Origin: CAYPKW01 sp964411425
GTDB taxonomy: Bacteria; Pseudomonadota; Alphaproteobacteria; Dongiales; Dongiaceae
NCBI GenBank assembly: GCA_964411425.1
Contig: CAYPKW010000004.1
Span: 28,214-92,213 of the forward strand
Direction of reading: 5' to 3'
DNA length: 64,000 nt
A program made the position numbers and the translations under genes. Each line of letters begins with the position of its first letter. Position 1 is the stretch's first letter. Below, piece after piece: positions 24,049 through 33,308 of the stretch. The notes beneath the pieces were generated by a model. That model was not told the origin of the DNA. It made no database searches and saw only the letters and a program-made list of their open reading frames with translations.

Positions 24049-25485
24049 ATGACCGTCGTCGCGCGCTTCGCCCCCTCGCCCACCGGCTACCTGCACATCG
24101 GCGGGGCGCGCACGGCGCTGTTCAACTGGCTGTTCGCTAGGCACCATCGGGGCCGGTTCCACTTGCGCATCGAGGACACGGACCGGCAGCGCTCGACGCA
24201 GGGCGCCATCGACGCCATTCGCGAAGGACTCGATTGGCTCGGTCTCGGCTGGGACGGCGAGATCGTGTACCAGTCGCAACTTGCGGCTCGCCACGCTGAA
24301 GTTGCGCGCGGCCTGCTCGACGCGGGCCTGGCGTATCATTGCTATTGCACGCCAGCGGAACTGCAAGCCATGCGCGACGCGGCCAAGGCGGCCGGGCGGC
24401 CGGTACGCTACGACGGGAGGTGGCGCGACCGCGATCCGGCCGAAGCACCGCGCGACGTGCCGCCGGTCATTCGCCTCAAGGCCCCGCTGCAGGGCGATAC
24501 GGCGGTGCTCGACCGCGTGCAGGGCGAGGTGCGCATCGCCAACGAGCAGCTCGACGACATGGTGCTGCTGCGCGGCGACGGCACGCCGACCTATATGTTG
24601 TCGGTGGTCGTGGACGACCACGACATGGCCATCACGCACGTGATCCGCGGCGTCGACCACCTGACCAACACCTTCCGTCAGGCGCAGATCTATGCCGCGC
24701 TCGACTGGCAGGCCCCGATTTTCGCCCACATCCCGCTCATCCACGGCGCCGACGGCACGAAGCTCTCGAAACGGCATGGAGCGCTCGGCATCGAGGCCTA
24801 TCGCGACATGGGCTATCTGCCGGAGGCGATGCGGAACTACCTGCTGCGCCTCGGCTGGGCTCATGGCGACGACGAGACCATCGACACCGATCGGGCGATC
24901 GAATGGTTCGACCTGGACGGGATCGGCCGCTCCGCGGCCCGCTTCGATGCGGCCAAGCTCGACAACCTCAATTCGCATTACATGCGATTGGCCGACGACC
25001 GCCGGCTCGTGGAACTGCTCGCTCCCCGGTTGGAGAAACGCCTCGGCCGGGCGCCGGACGCCGCGGCCGGCGAGCGCTTGCGCCGCGGCATGGCCGGCCT
25101 CAAGGCGCGCGCCAGGACGCTGGAGGAACTGGCCGGCAACGCGCTCATCTACGTGCGCCCGCGCCCGCTGCCGATCGACGACAAGGCCGCCGCCATGCTC
25201 GACGCCGTTGCGCGCCGGCGGCTCCTGCGCCTCGCGGCATCCTTGCCCGACGAGGACGGCTGGCGCGCGGCCGAACTGGAGGCGGCCGTGCGCCGCTTCG
25301 CCGAAGCCGACGGCTCGAAGCTGGGCGAGGTTGCCCAGCCGTTGCGCGCGGCGCTCACCGGCGCCACGGTGTCGCCCGGCATATTCGAGGTCATGGAAGT
25401 GCTCGGCCGCGGCGAAACCCTGGCCCGCCTGGCCGATGCCGCCGAGCCGGCGGCCTTGGCCAGACGGCCCCTAATTGAACGTTAA
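24049..25485 (+). CDS. gltX: Glutamyl-tRNA synthetase
   Basis: Charges tRNA-Glu (and perhaps tRNA-Gln, as many alphaproteobacteria use the amidation route). 478 residues, class I synthetase. The HIGH signature is HIGG at residues 16-19, and the KMSKS loop is KLSKR at 238-242. A YHCYC cysteine motif near residue 98 corresponds to the zinc-region start. The C-terminal anticodon-binding domain is complete. Followed 74 bp later by gltA on the same strand, the common neighbour arrangement. Confidence 0.96.
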   Translation: MTVVARFAPSPTGYLHIGGARTALFNWLFARHHRGRFHLRIEDTDRQRSTQGAIDAIREGLDWLGLGWDGEIVYQSQLAARHAEVARGLLDAGLAYHCYCTPAELQAMRDAAKAAGRPVRYDGRWRDRDPAEAPRDVPPVIRLKAPLQGDTAVLDRVQGEVRIANEQLDDMVLLRGDGTPTYMLSVVVDDHDMAITHVIRGVDHLTNTFRQAQIYAALDWQAPIFAHIPLIHGADGTKLSKRHGALGIEAYRDMGYLPEAMRNYLLRLGWAHGDDETIDTDRAIEWFDLDGIGRSAARFDAAKLDNLNSHYMRLADDRRLVELLAPRLEKRLGRAPDAAAGERLRRGMAGLKARARTLEELAGNALIYVRPRPLPIDDKAAAMLDAVARRRLLRLAASLPDEDGWRAAELEAAVRRFAEADGSKLGEVAQPLRAALTGATVSPGIFEVMEVLGRGETLARLADAAEPAALARRPLIER

Positions 25486-25559
25486 GCGGTTCGGCACTAT
25501 TCTCGCGCCCGGATCTCGAGTCGCGGCGGACGCAAGCCCCTATGGGAGGGCCCAAGGAC

Positions 25560-26963
25560 ATGGCCAAGAGGACAGCCAAGAGCCTGAAAAAGCGCGTGCC
25601 GTCCAGGGCGGCGCCGACGCGGGCGGAGCGCCCCGCGGCTCGTCAGCCCGATACGGCGCGCGGCGCCGGCGAGCACACCTTCACGCTCACCGACAATCGC
25701 ACCGGCGCGTCGTTCGAACTACCGGTGCTACACGGCGTCAAGGGGCCATCGGTGATCGACGTGCGCCGGCTTTACGCGGACCATGGCTACTTCACCTATG
25801 ATCCGGGCTACGGCTCGACCGGCAGCTGCGATTCCAAGATCACGTTCATCGACGGCGAGGCAGGGATACTACTACATCGCGGCTATCCGATCGAGGAACT
25901 GGCGGAGCACAGTGACTTTCTCGAGGTTTGTTATCTTCTGCTGTACGGCGAACTGCCGACCGCGCGCGAAAAGGCGCGGTTCCAGCACGACATCACTTAC
26001 CACACCATGCTGCACGAGCAGATCGCGACGTTCTACCGCGGCTTCCGGCGCGACGCGCACCCGATGGCGGTCATGGTAGGCGTGGTGGGCGCGCTCTCGG
26101 CCTTCTATCACGACAGCACCGATATCGCCGATCCGCGCCAGCGCATCGTCGCCTCGCACCGGCTGATCGCGAAGATGCCGACCATCGCCGCCATGGCGTA
26201 CAAGTATTCCGTCGGGCAGCCGTTCATTTACCCGCGCAACGACCTGAGCTACGCGGAGAATTTTCTGCGCATGACGTTCGCGGTGCCGGCCGAGGATTAC
26301 CGGGTGAACCCGGCGGTGGCGCGGGCCATGGACCGCATCTTCATCCTGCACGCCGACCACGAGCAGAATGCGTCCACCTCGACCGTGCGCATCGCCGGGT
26401 CGAGCGGCGCCAATCCCTTTGCTTGCATCGCCGCCGGCATCGCCTCGCTGTGGGGTCCAGCCCACGGCGGAGCCAACGAGGCGGTGCTCGCCATGCTGCG
26501 CCAGATCGGCGACAAGAAGCGAATCCCCGAGTTCATCAGGCGGGCCAAGGACAAGAACGACTCGTTCCGGCTTATGGGCTTCGGTCACCGGGTGTACAAG
26601 AACTACGATCCGCGCGCCGCCGTCCTGCGCACCTCCTGCCATGAGGTGCTGGACGAGCTCGGCATCCGCGACGAGCCACTGCTCGACCTCGCCATGGAGC
26701 TCGAACGCATCGCGCTCGAGGACGACTACTTCGTCGCCCGCAAGCTGTTCCCGAACGTGGATTTTTATTCGGGCATCATCCTGCAGGCGATCGGCTTCCC
26801 GACCAGCATGTTCACGGTGCTGTTCTCGGTCGCGCGATCGGTGGGCTGGGTCGCCCAGTGGAACGAGATGATCGAGGACCCGGCGCAACGGATCGGGCGG
26901 CCGCGCCAACTCTATACCGGCCACACCCAGCGCAAGTTCGTGCCGCTCGCCGGGCGAGGCTAA
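25560..26963 (+). CDS. gltA: Citrate synthase
   Basis: Condenses acetyl-CoA and oxaloacetate, the entry step of the TCA cycle. 467 residues from the ATG at 25560, chosen because GGAGG lies at a suitable distance upstream. The ATG at 25542 adds six residues and has no good ribosome site. A basic Lys/Arg-rich extension of ~35 residues precedes the core. Active-site motifs are present: the His-containing LHADHEQNAST, GPAHGGANEAV, GFGHRVYKNYDPRA with the catalytic His, and the Asp in FPNVDFYSGI. Convergent with fabZ; the stop codons are only three bases apart, with no terminator between. Confidence 0.96.
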   Translation: MAKRTAKSLKKRVPSRAAPTRAERPAARQPDTARGAGEHTFTLTDNRTGASFELPVLHGVKGPSVIDVRRLYADHGYFTYDPGYGSTGSCDSKITFIDGEAGILLHRGYPIEELAEHSDFLEVCYLLLYGELPTAREKARFQHDITYHTMLHEQIATFYRGFRRDAHPMAVMVGVVGALSAFYHDSTDIADPRQRIVASHRLIAKMPTIAAMAYKYSVGQPFIYPRNDLSYAENFLRMTFAVPAEDYRVNPAVARAMDRIFILHADHEQNASTSTVRIAGSSGANPFACIAAGIASLWGPAHGGANEAVLAMLRQIGDKKRIPEFIRRAKDKNDSFRLMGFGHRVYKNYDPRAAVLRTSCHEVLDELGIRDEPLLDLAMELERIALEDDYFVARKLFPNVDFYSGIILQAIGFPTSMFTVLFSVARSVGWVAQWNEMIEDPAQRIGRPRQLYTGHTQRKFVPLAGRG

Positions 26964-26966
26964 CAG

Positions 26967-27437
26967 CTATTCGTCGCGGATCATCGCGGCGAACGTCGCC
27001 TCGGCGACCAGCTTGCCATCGACCTTGGCCTCGCCGCGGAACTTCCAGACAAGCCCGCGCGCCCGCTCCTGGCGCACGTGCACGCGCAGTTGGTCGCCGG
27101 GAAACACCGGCCGGCGGAAACGCGCATTCTCCACCGACATGAAATACACCAGCTTGCCCTCGAACTTGGGCCCCAGCGTGTGCACCACCAGAACCGCCGC
27201 GGTCTGCGCCATCGCTTCGATGATGAGCACGCCCGGCATGACGGGCTGGGATGGGAAATGACCGGCGAAATAGCCCTCGTTGATGGAAACGTTCTTGATC
27301 CCCACGGCGCTCCGGCCGGCGATCATGTCGACCACGCGATCGATCATGAGGAACGGAAAGCGATGCGGGATCAGTTGCTGGATCCGCGCAACGTCTGCCT
27401 CGACGGCTTGAGCCGTCTGGTCGCCAGTTTCGTCCAT
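26967..27437 (-). CDS. fabZ: 3-hydroxyacyl-ACP dehydratase FabZ
   Basis: Dehydration step of fatty acid elongation. 156 residues from the ATG at 27437; the frame is open to 27626, but the extra residues are not FabZ-like. Hot-dog fold motifs: LIPHRFPFLMIDRV, the catalytic His60 in GHFPSQPVMPG, and Glu74 in LIIEAMAQ. In most relatives fabZ is enclosed by lpxD upstream and lpxA downstream; here skp lies 101 bp upstream and the convergent gltA directly downstream. The 101-bp gap before it holds no lpxD remnant that I can recognise. Confidence 0.95.
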   Translation of the reverse strand: MDETGDQTAQAVEADVARIQQLIPHRFPFLMIDRVVDMIAGRSAVGIKNVSINEGYFAGHFPSQPVMPGVLIIEAMAQTAAVLVVHTLGPKFEGKLVYFMSVENARFRRPVFPGDQLRVHVRQERARGLVWKFRGEAKVDGKLVAEATFAAMIRDE

Positions 27438-27538
27438 ATGGCTTCGCTCTTGGTGGAGCCCGCCACGCCGGATCGCCGGCCCCGAACGGGAGATTGCTGC
27501 CGCCCCGCCGGGGCCGCGGTCGCCGGGGGGCGAGCGCC

Positions 27539-28093
27539 TCACGATTTCGGCAGGGTCACCTTGGGCAGTTGCTCGTCCAGTTTCTTCAACGTCTCCGCCG
27601 TGATGTCGAGCGCGCTTCCCGGCCATACCACATTCAGTCTGTTCAGCACGATGGTGGCGCCTCTGGCCTTGGCGACCTCGGCCACGATTTTGAGAAGGGC
27701 CGTGCGGATCTGATCGGAGCCGGCATTCATCGATTTTTCCAACTGCACGCGGCGTGCCTCGGCGCTCTGCCGCAGCTTGTCCAGCTGCCCTTCGATCTCC
27801 TGCCGTTTCTTCTGATAGTCCTCCGGCGAAAGGGTCGCCTGCTGCGATTTCAACTGCTGGTCCGCCGCGCGCAAGGACTTCTCCTGTTTGGCGATTTCGG
27901 CCTGGTAGGCGGCGCGCTGCTTCTCGAGCTCCGCCTGGATGCTCTTGGCGGCCTTGGATTGGCGCTGGATCTGCGGCACGTCCAGCACGGCGATGACCAC
28001 TTCGGCCGATGCCGGTCGCGCATCGGTGGCCAACGCGAGGCCGAAGAGGAGCGCGGCCAACGGCATAATGAACGAGCGAAACTTGTTGCTCAT
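27539..28093 (-). CDS. skp: OmpH/Skp-family periplasmic chaperone
   Basis: Trimeric periplasmic chaperone that escorts unfolded outer-membrane proteins to BamA. 184 residues from the ATG at 28093; the longer open frame overlaps bamA. A signal peptide covers residues 1 to about 30 (hydrophobic MPLAALLFGLALA, then ASAE). The mature part begins VVIAVLDVPQIQRQSKAAK, followed by a long Glu/Lys/Gln-rich coiled coil forming the tentacles. Located 32 bp downstream of bamA, its usual partner gene. Confidence 0.9.
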   Translation of the reverse strand: MSNKFRSFIMPLAALLFGLALATDARPASAEVVIAVLDVPQIQRQSKAAKSIQAELEKQRAAYQAEIAKQEKSLRAADQQLKSQQATLSPEDYQKKRQEIEGQLDKLRQSAEARRVQLEKSMNAGSDQIRTALLKIVAEVAKARGATIVLNRLNVVWPGSALDITAETLKKLDEQLPKVTLPKS

Positions 28094-28125
28094 GATGATC
28101 GAAAACTCTCCTGGGTGGGTTTGAC

Positions 28126-30447
28126 TCAGAACGTAGTGCCGACGTTGAAGCTGAAGAACTCCGTCTCGTCGTAGCTTTTCTTCAGCAGCGGATAGGCCAG
28201 GTCGATCGCCAATGGTCCGAACGGCGAGACCCAGGTCAAGCCGGCGCCGACCGAAGCCCGCAGCGCGATCTCGTCGATAATGCTGCACGCGGGCGGTACG
28301 GCGGGCGGAGCAGGACACGTCGCATCGGTATCGTAGAGCGTGCCGAAGTCACTGAAGAAGCGCCCGCGCACTTGAAACTCTTCCAGCAGCGGCAGCACCA
28401 GCGGAAACCCGAGCTCTACCGAGCCCACGGCGTATTGGTTGCCTCCCAATGCGTCGTTGGCAATGACATCGCGCGGCCCAATGCCGCCGGCGGTAAAGCC
28501 GCGCAGGTTGGGGCCGCCGATGAAGTAACTGTCGACGATGCGAACGCCCTCGCCCAGCCCGGCGATGTACCCGAGCTCCGCCGTCACGCCCGCCGACCAG
28601 TCCTCGAAGATCGGGAAGGGCACATAATAGCCGGCGCCCAACCGGGTGCCGACATAGTGGACGTCGCCGCCGAGGCCCGCGACGTCGTTGCGCAGCCGAA
28701 GGTAATAACCGTCGCGGGGTTCGAAGCGCGAATCGCGCCGGTCATACAGGAGATCGTGCGCGACCAGCGAGGTCAGCGTGACGCCTGCCTGTTGCGCGAT
28801 CGCAAGGGAGGTCGACGAGACGTTGAACACGTCGAGGTGGGTCAGCGTATAGCGCAGGTTGTGCCGGGTGTGCTCGGAAATGTCGTAGCCCATGCGAAAC
28901 CCGCCGCCGGTGCGCTTTTCATCGAACGAACTTTCGCTGCGTTCGGTCTCGGTGTGGAACAGGTCGATGCCGGCGGCGACCGGCTTGTCCATGAAATAGG
29001 GCTCGGTGAAGCTTAGATTCAACTGCGATTGCAAGCCGGACAGCGAGAAGTCGAGCCGCAGGTCCTGGCCGCGGCCGAGCAGATTGCGCTCGCGCAACCC
29101 GACGTTGCCGACCGGTCCCTCGGAGGTCGAGAAGCCCACGCCGAATGTGATTTCGCCGGTTGCCCGTTCCTCCACGTCGACTACGAGGATGGTCCTGTCG
29201 GGAGCGTCGCTCGGCACGTTCTTGATATCCACCTTCGAAAAGAACCCGAGGTTCTGGATGCGTTGCCGGGTCCGCCGCTCCTTGCTGGTGTCGAACGCGT
29301 CCCCCTCCACCAGGCGGAACTCGCGCCGGATCACCTTGTCGAGCGTCCGCACGTTGTTGATGATGTCGATCCGCTCCACGTACACGCGCGGACCCTCCTG
29401 CACCTCGAAGACGATGTTGATGACGAGCAGCTCGGCGTCGAGGTCGGGGTGCAGGCGAATATCGACGAAGGCGTAGCCCAGCGTCCCTACCGCCGCGCCG
29501 AGGTTGGCGATGGTTTTTTCCACCACCCGCGCATCGTACCAGTCCCCCTCCTCGACGGTGATCTCCTGGCGCAGGGCCTCTACATCGATGTTTTTCAGCC
29601 CGACTTCGAGATCGATCGTACCGAACTTGTAACGCTGCCCCTCTTCCACCGTGAAGGTAATGAAGAATCCGGAGCGGTCGGGCGCCAACTCCGCCACGGC
29701 CGAGACGACGCGAAAATCGGCGTAGCCCTCCTTGAGATAGAAGTTCCTCAACGCCTCGCGGTCGACGGTCAACCGATCCGGGTCGTAACGGTCGCTCACC
29801 GTCAGGAAGCGGTACCAGGCGCTCTCCTGGGTGCTGACCTCGTCGCGCAACGCGCCATCGCTGAACACCACGTTGCCGACGAAATCGATGCGCGTGACGC
29901 CGGTGACCTGGCCCTCGTCGATCTCGAACACCAAGTCGATGCGGTTCTGGTCGAGTTTGATGACCTTGGGCTCGACGGTGGCGGCGAAGCGCCCGCTGCG
30001 CCGATAAAGATCGAGGATCCGCTTGGCATCGCTCTGCACCCGCGTCTGGGTATATACCACGCGCGAGCGCAACTGCACCTCGGTCTGCAGCACTTCGTCT
30101 TCGATGTGCTGGTTGCCCTCGAAGGCCAGGCGATTGATGATCGGGTTCTCGACCACGGTGACGACCAGCGTACTACTGTCGCGTCGGAAAACGACGTCGG
30201 CGAAAAGGCCGGTGGCGAACAGGTTCTTAAGCGCGCGGTCGATCTTGCCGGCCTCGAAGGTGTCGCCGGGCACGATCTGCATATAGGAGCGTACCGTCTC
30301 CGGCTCGATGCGCTGAGTGCCCTCGACGCGGATCTCGGCGATCGGCTCACCGCTCAGCAGTTCCTCCGCGAGCGCGACGCCATAGGCGACAACGCACAGC
30401 AGGACCCCCAGCAGGATCGCGCCGAACCGCCTTCGCACGCCTTTCAT
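28126..30447 (-). CDS. bamA: Outer membrane protein assembly factor BamA
   Basis: Core of the BAM complex that folds beta-barrel proteins into the outer membrane. 773 residues. Signal peptide 1-27 (ILLGVLLCVVAYGVALAEE). Five POTRA domains occupy about residues 35-430, each with the strand-helix pattern (for example IRVEGTQRIEPETV). A 16-strand barrel follows, with the conserved FFSDFGTLYD and a C-terminal phenylalanine (FNVGTTF), the barrel-targeting signal. Between rseP (19-bp gap) and skp. Confidence 0.96.
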   Translation of the reverse strand: MKGVRRRFGAILLGVLLCVVAYGVALAEELLSGEPIAEIRVEGTQRIEPETVRSYMQIVPGDTFEAGKIDRALKNLFATGLFADVVFRRDSSTLVVTVVENPIINRLAFEGNQHIEDEVLQTEVQLRSRVVYTQTRVQSDAKRILDLYRRSGRFAATVEPKVIKLDQNRIDLVFEIDEGQVTGVTRIDFVGNVVFSDGALRDEVSTQESAWYRFLTVSDRYDPDRLTVDREALRNFYLKEGYADFRVVSAVAELAPDRSGFFITFTVEEGQRYKFGTIDLEVGLKNIDVEALRQEITVEEGDWYDARVVEKTIANLGAAVGTLGYAFVDIRLHPDLDAELLVINIVFEVQEGPRVYVERIDIINNVRTLDKVIRREFRLVEGDAFDTSKERRTRQRIQNLGFFSKVDIKNVPSDAPDRTILVVDVEERATGEITFGVGFSTSEGPVGNVGLRERNLLGRGQDLRLDFSLSGLQSQLNLSFTEPYFMDKPVAAGIDLFHTETERSESSFDEKRTGGGFRMGYDISEHTRHNLRYTLTHLDVFNVSSTSLAIAQQAGVTLTSLVAHDLLYDRRDSRFEPRDGYYLRLRNDVAGLGGDVHYVGTRLGAGYYVPFPIFEDWSAGVTAELGYIAGLGEGVRIVDSYFIGGPNLRGFTAGGIGPRDVIANDALGGNQYAVGSVELGFPLVLPLLEEFQVRGRFFSDFGTLYDTDATCPAPPAVPPACSIIDEIALRASVGAGLTWVSPFGPLAIDLAYPLLKKSYDETEFFSFNVGTTF

Positions 30448-30466
30448 CCTCCCCCCATCCTCCCCT

Positions 30467-31609
30467 TCAGGTGATCAGGCGATTGATGAAATCCGCCACC
30501 ACCGGGAAGGACATCAAGTCGTTGCGCGTCGCCAACAGAAACAGCCCCACCACTAGCGCGAGGCCGATCCGGAAGCCCCATTCCTGCGCCCGGGCGCCGA
30601 GCGGGCGACCGCGCACCGCTTCGACAGCATAGTAGGCCAGATGGCCGCCGTCGAGCATCGGCACGGGGAACAAATTGATCAGGCCCAGGTTGACCGACAG
30701 TACCGCGGAAAACGCCAGGAAGGCTACCCACCCCACCTCGGTCACGTCACCCGACATCTTGGCGATCCGAATGATGCCGCCAAGCTCGTCGGCGGAACGG
30801 CTGCCGGCGATCATTTGTCCGACCGCCGTGAGCGTGGTCGCCGACAGATCATAAGTGTCGACCACGGCAAGCCAGACGGCGGTGAGGGGATCGTGGCGGA
30901 TCACCTCGCTGCGGCCCGCGCTGCGTACGCCGAGTCGACCCACCCGGCGGGCGTTGCCGAAAAAGTCCATCTCCTCGATGATGCGCGGTACCGCACGCGT
31001 CGAGAGGCGCTCGTCGCCGCGCACCACGACGATGTCGAGCGGAGCGTCGAGGCCGAGCTGCACCTTGGCGGCGATGTCCTCGAACCGCTCGACCTCTGCG
31101 CCGTTCAAGCTGACGATGCGGTCGCCCGGCTGCAACCCCGCCTCATCGGCGGCGCTGCCCGCCTCCACGGTGCCGACGACCGGCTGCGAAACCTGCTGGC
31201 CGTACGTACCGTAAAGAACCGCGAGCAGAACGATCGTGAGCAGAAAGTTGGCCAGCGGACCGCCGAAGACGATGGCGCTCCGTTGCAGCAGACTCTTGCC
31301 CTGAAACGCGACCATCCGCTCCTCGGCAGTCAGCGGCCGCTGACTGCCATCGGGCAGGCTCGCGAAGTTGGTGTCGCCGAACATCTTGACGTAACCCCCG
31401 AGCGGCAGGGCGCTGAACTTCCAGCGCGTGCCTCGGCGGTCGGTATAGCCGAACAGCTCCGGCCCGAAGCCGATGGAAAATACATCCACCCGAACGCCGC
31501 AACGGCGCGCGACCAGGAAATGCCCCCACTCGTGCACGAAGACGAGCAGCGTCAGAACGAGCAGGAAGCTGAGGAAGTAGTGCGGCAGCCCGGTCACGAA
31601 ATCCAGCAT
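30467..31609 (-). CDS. rseP: Site-2 zinc metalloprotease RseP
   Basis: Intramembrane protease that cleaves anti-sigma factors and leftover signal peptides. 380 residues. Zinc ligands HEWGH at residues 26-30 in the first membrane helix, and the third ligand motif NLFPVPMLDGG near residue 310. A single recognisable PDZ domain (GLQPGDRIVSLNG, about residues 130-200) rather than the two in E. coli, plus membrane helices at both ends. Upstream, where dxr is usual, there is only a 177-bp gap before cdsA. Confidence 0.94.
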   Translation of the reverse strand: MLDFVTGLPHYFLSFLLVLTLLVFVHEWGHFLVARRCGVRVDVFSIGFGPELFGYTDRRGTRWKFSALPLGGYVKMFGDTNFASLPDGSQRPLTAEERMVAFQGKSLLQRSAIVFGGPLANFLLTIVLLAVLYGTYGQQVSQPVVGTVEAGSAADEAGLQPGDRIVSLNGAEVERFEDIAAKVQLGLDAPLDIVVVRGDERLSTRAVPRIIEEMDFFGNARRVGRLGVRSAGRSEVIRHDPLTAVWLAVVDTYDLSATTLTAVGQMIAGSRSADELGGIIRIAKMSGDVTEVGWVAFLAFSAVLSVNLGLINLFPVPMLDGGHLAYYAVEAVRGRPLGARAQEWGFRIGLALVVGLFLLATRNDLMSFPVVADFINRLIT

Positions 31610-31786
31610 GGAGGACCCAAAAGTTCTTGCCGTTCACGACACGTACGACCGCGGGACATCCCCCCGACGCGCCTGCCGGCTTCGGTTAATTCAACCGCGA
31701 CGACCGCCAGTGTATCGGGCCTCTGGCGGCAGGTCCAGAACGCCGGCGGGCTTTTCGCGACAAGTATGGCGCGGCGGTGGCGAGGA

Positions 31787-32638
31787 TTAACCAATGAGGG
31801 CGTCGTCGAGCAGCAGTTTCAGCACCGCCACCGCCAGCACCACCGCCACCAGCCCATCTACCCGGTCGAGCACGCCGCCATGGCCCGGAATGAGCCGGCT
31901 GCTGTCCTTGACGGCGAAGCGCCGCTTGAAAGCCGATTCGATGAGGTCGCCGCATTGTTCGACGACGGCAAGGCCGGCGCCCAGCGCCGCCAGCAGCGTT
32001 GGCGAGGTCGTGTGCGACAGCCAACCCACGACGCCGCTGACGAGCGCCGCCGCCGCGGCGCCGCCGACAAGCCCCGCCCAGGTCTTTCCAGGACTGATGC
32101 GCGGCGCAAGCTTCGGCCCGTCGATGGCGCGGCCGACGAGAAAGGCGGCGCTGTCGGTGGCCCAGACCACGGCAAAGACCCAGAGGACGATCGCCAGACC
32201 GCGCTCGTCCGCACCGCGCATCCACAGCAACGCCAGGCACGGCATCCCGGCATAGAGCACTCCCATGGCATGCCAGGCCCAGCGGCCGCGGTCCGCCGCC
32301 GCGCTCGCCGCCGCGCCCAGTCCGGTGAGCGCAAGCGCCAATTCGAAGCGACCCGCATGCGCCAGCGCCACCGCCACCGCCATCGTTGCCATGCCGACGG
32401 CCAACGCCGCGGCGAGATGTGCGGGCGCGCAGATGCGGGACCACTCCCAAATCATGGCGGCGCCGAAGGCGCCGACCAGGAGCTCGAAATAGGGGGCGCC
32501 GGCAAGCGTCGCCGTCAACGCCAGGCCCCCAAGGGCGACGCCGGAAGCGAGGCGCACTGCGAACGGCGCGCGACTATCCGGTGGCACCGTACCGCCGGTC
32601 GCGATGGCCGAACTCTCGGATTGCCGCTTCCAGGTCAT
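31787..32638 (-). CDS. cdsA: Phosphatidate cytidylyltransferase
   Basis: Makes CDP-diacylglycerol for phospholipid synthesis in the inner membrane. 283 residues with about eight membrane helices. The CdsA signature region is present (SPGKTWAGLVGG, then SRLIPGHGGVLDRVDGL). With the ATG at 32638 it overlaps uppS by 65 bp. An in-frame GTG at 32587 would shorten the overlap to 14 bp and start MPPDSRAPF, so that start is at least as likely. Cotranscribed with uppS, frr, pyrH. Confidence 0.93.
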   Translation of the reverse strand: MTWKRQSESSAIATGGTVPPDSRAPFAVRLASGVALGGLALTATLAGAPYFELLVGAFGAAMIWEWSRICAPAHLAAALAVGMATMAVAVALAHAGRFELALALTGLGAAASAAADRGRWAWHAMGVLYAGMPCLALLWMRGADERGLAIVLWVFAVVWATDSAAFLVGRAIDGPKLAPRISPGKTWAGLVGGAAAAALVSGVVGWLSHTTSPTLLAALGAGLAVVEQCGDLIESAFKRRFAVKDSSRLIPGHGGVLDRVDGLVAVVLAVAVLKLLLDDALIG

Positions 32639-33308
32639 CCTTGCCGAAGTCCGGCCACAGTCGATCCAGGAAAACGAGCTCCGAATAGGCGGACTGCCAA
32701 AGCAGGAAGTTACTGACGCGCTTCTCGCCGCTCGTGCGGACGATCAGGTCGGGATCGGGAATACCGTCCGTCAGCAAGTAGCGCGAGAAAGTTGCTTCAT
32801 CGACCTCCGCGGGTGCAAGCAGCCCGGCCCTGACGCCATCCGCGATGCGCCGGCAGGCCTGCACGATCTCGGCCCGCCCGCCGTAACTGATTGCGACCGT
32901 AAGGTTGAGCCGGCGGTTAGCGGCCGTGCGCCGCTCGCCGTCGGCGATGAGACGCGCGATGTCGTCGCCCAAACGCTCACGGTCGCCGATCACGCGCAGG
33001 CGCACGCCATGGCGATCGAGGGCCGCGATCTCGCTTTGTAGGTACAAGCGCAGCAGCGCCATGAGGTCGTCGATCTCGGCGGCCGACCGCTTCCAATTTT
33101 CCGACGAGAAGCCGTACAGCGTGAGGTACGAGATGCCGAGCTCCAGGGCGCCGGCCACCGAGCGGCGGACGGCATCGGCGCCGCGTTGATGGCCCACCGT
33201 GCGCGGCAGGCCGCGGGCCCTTGCCCAGCGGCCGTTGCCATCCATGATGATGGCGACGTGCACCGGCACCGGCGCCGGCGCCGTCGTTTGCAGCGCCTCC
33301 ATCGACAT
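32574..33308 (-). CDS. uppS: Undecaprenyl diphosphate synthase (isoprenyl transferase)
   Basis: Builds the C55 lipid carrier for peptidoglycan and other surface polymers. 244 residues from the ATG at 33308, whose A is the last base of the frr stop (TGATG); another ATG lies two codons later. cis-Prenyltransferase motifs: IIMDGNGRWARARGLPR with the catalytic Asp, GHQRGADAV, YGFSSENWKR, and ISYGGRAEI, with PDPDLIVRTSGEKRVSNF near the C-terminus. Confidence 0.96.
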   Translation of the reverse strand: MSMEALQTTAPAPVPVHVAIIMDGNGRWARARGLPRTVGHQRGADAVRRSVAGALELGISYLTLYGFSSENWKRSAAEIDDLMALLRLYLQSEIAALDRHGVRLRVIGDRERLGDDIARLIADGERRTAANRRLNLTVAISYGGRAEIVQACRRIADGVRAGLLAPAEVDEATFSRYLLTDGIPDPDLIVRTSGEKRVSNFLLWQSAYSELVFLDRLWPDFGKDDLEAAIREFGHRDRRYGATG

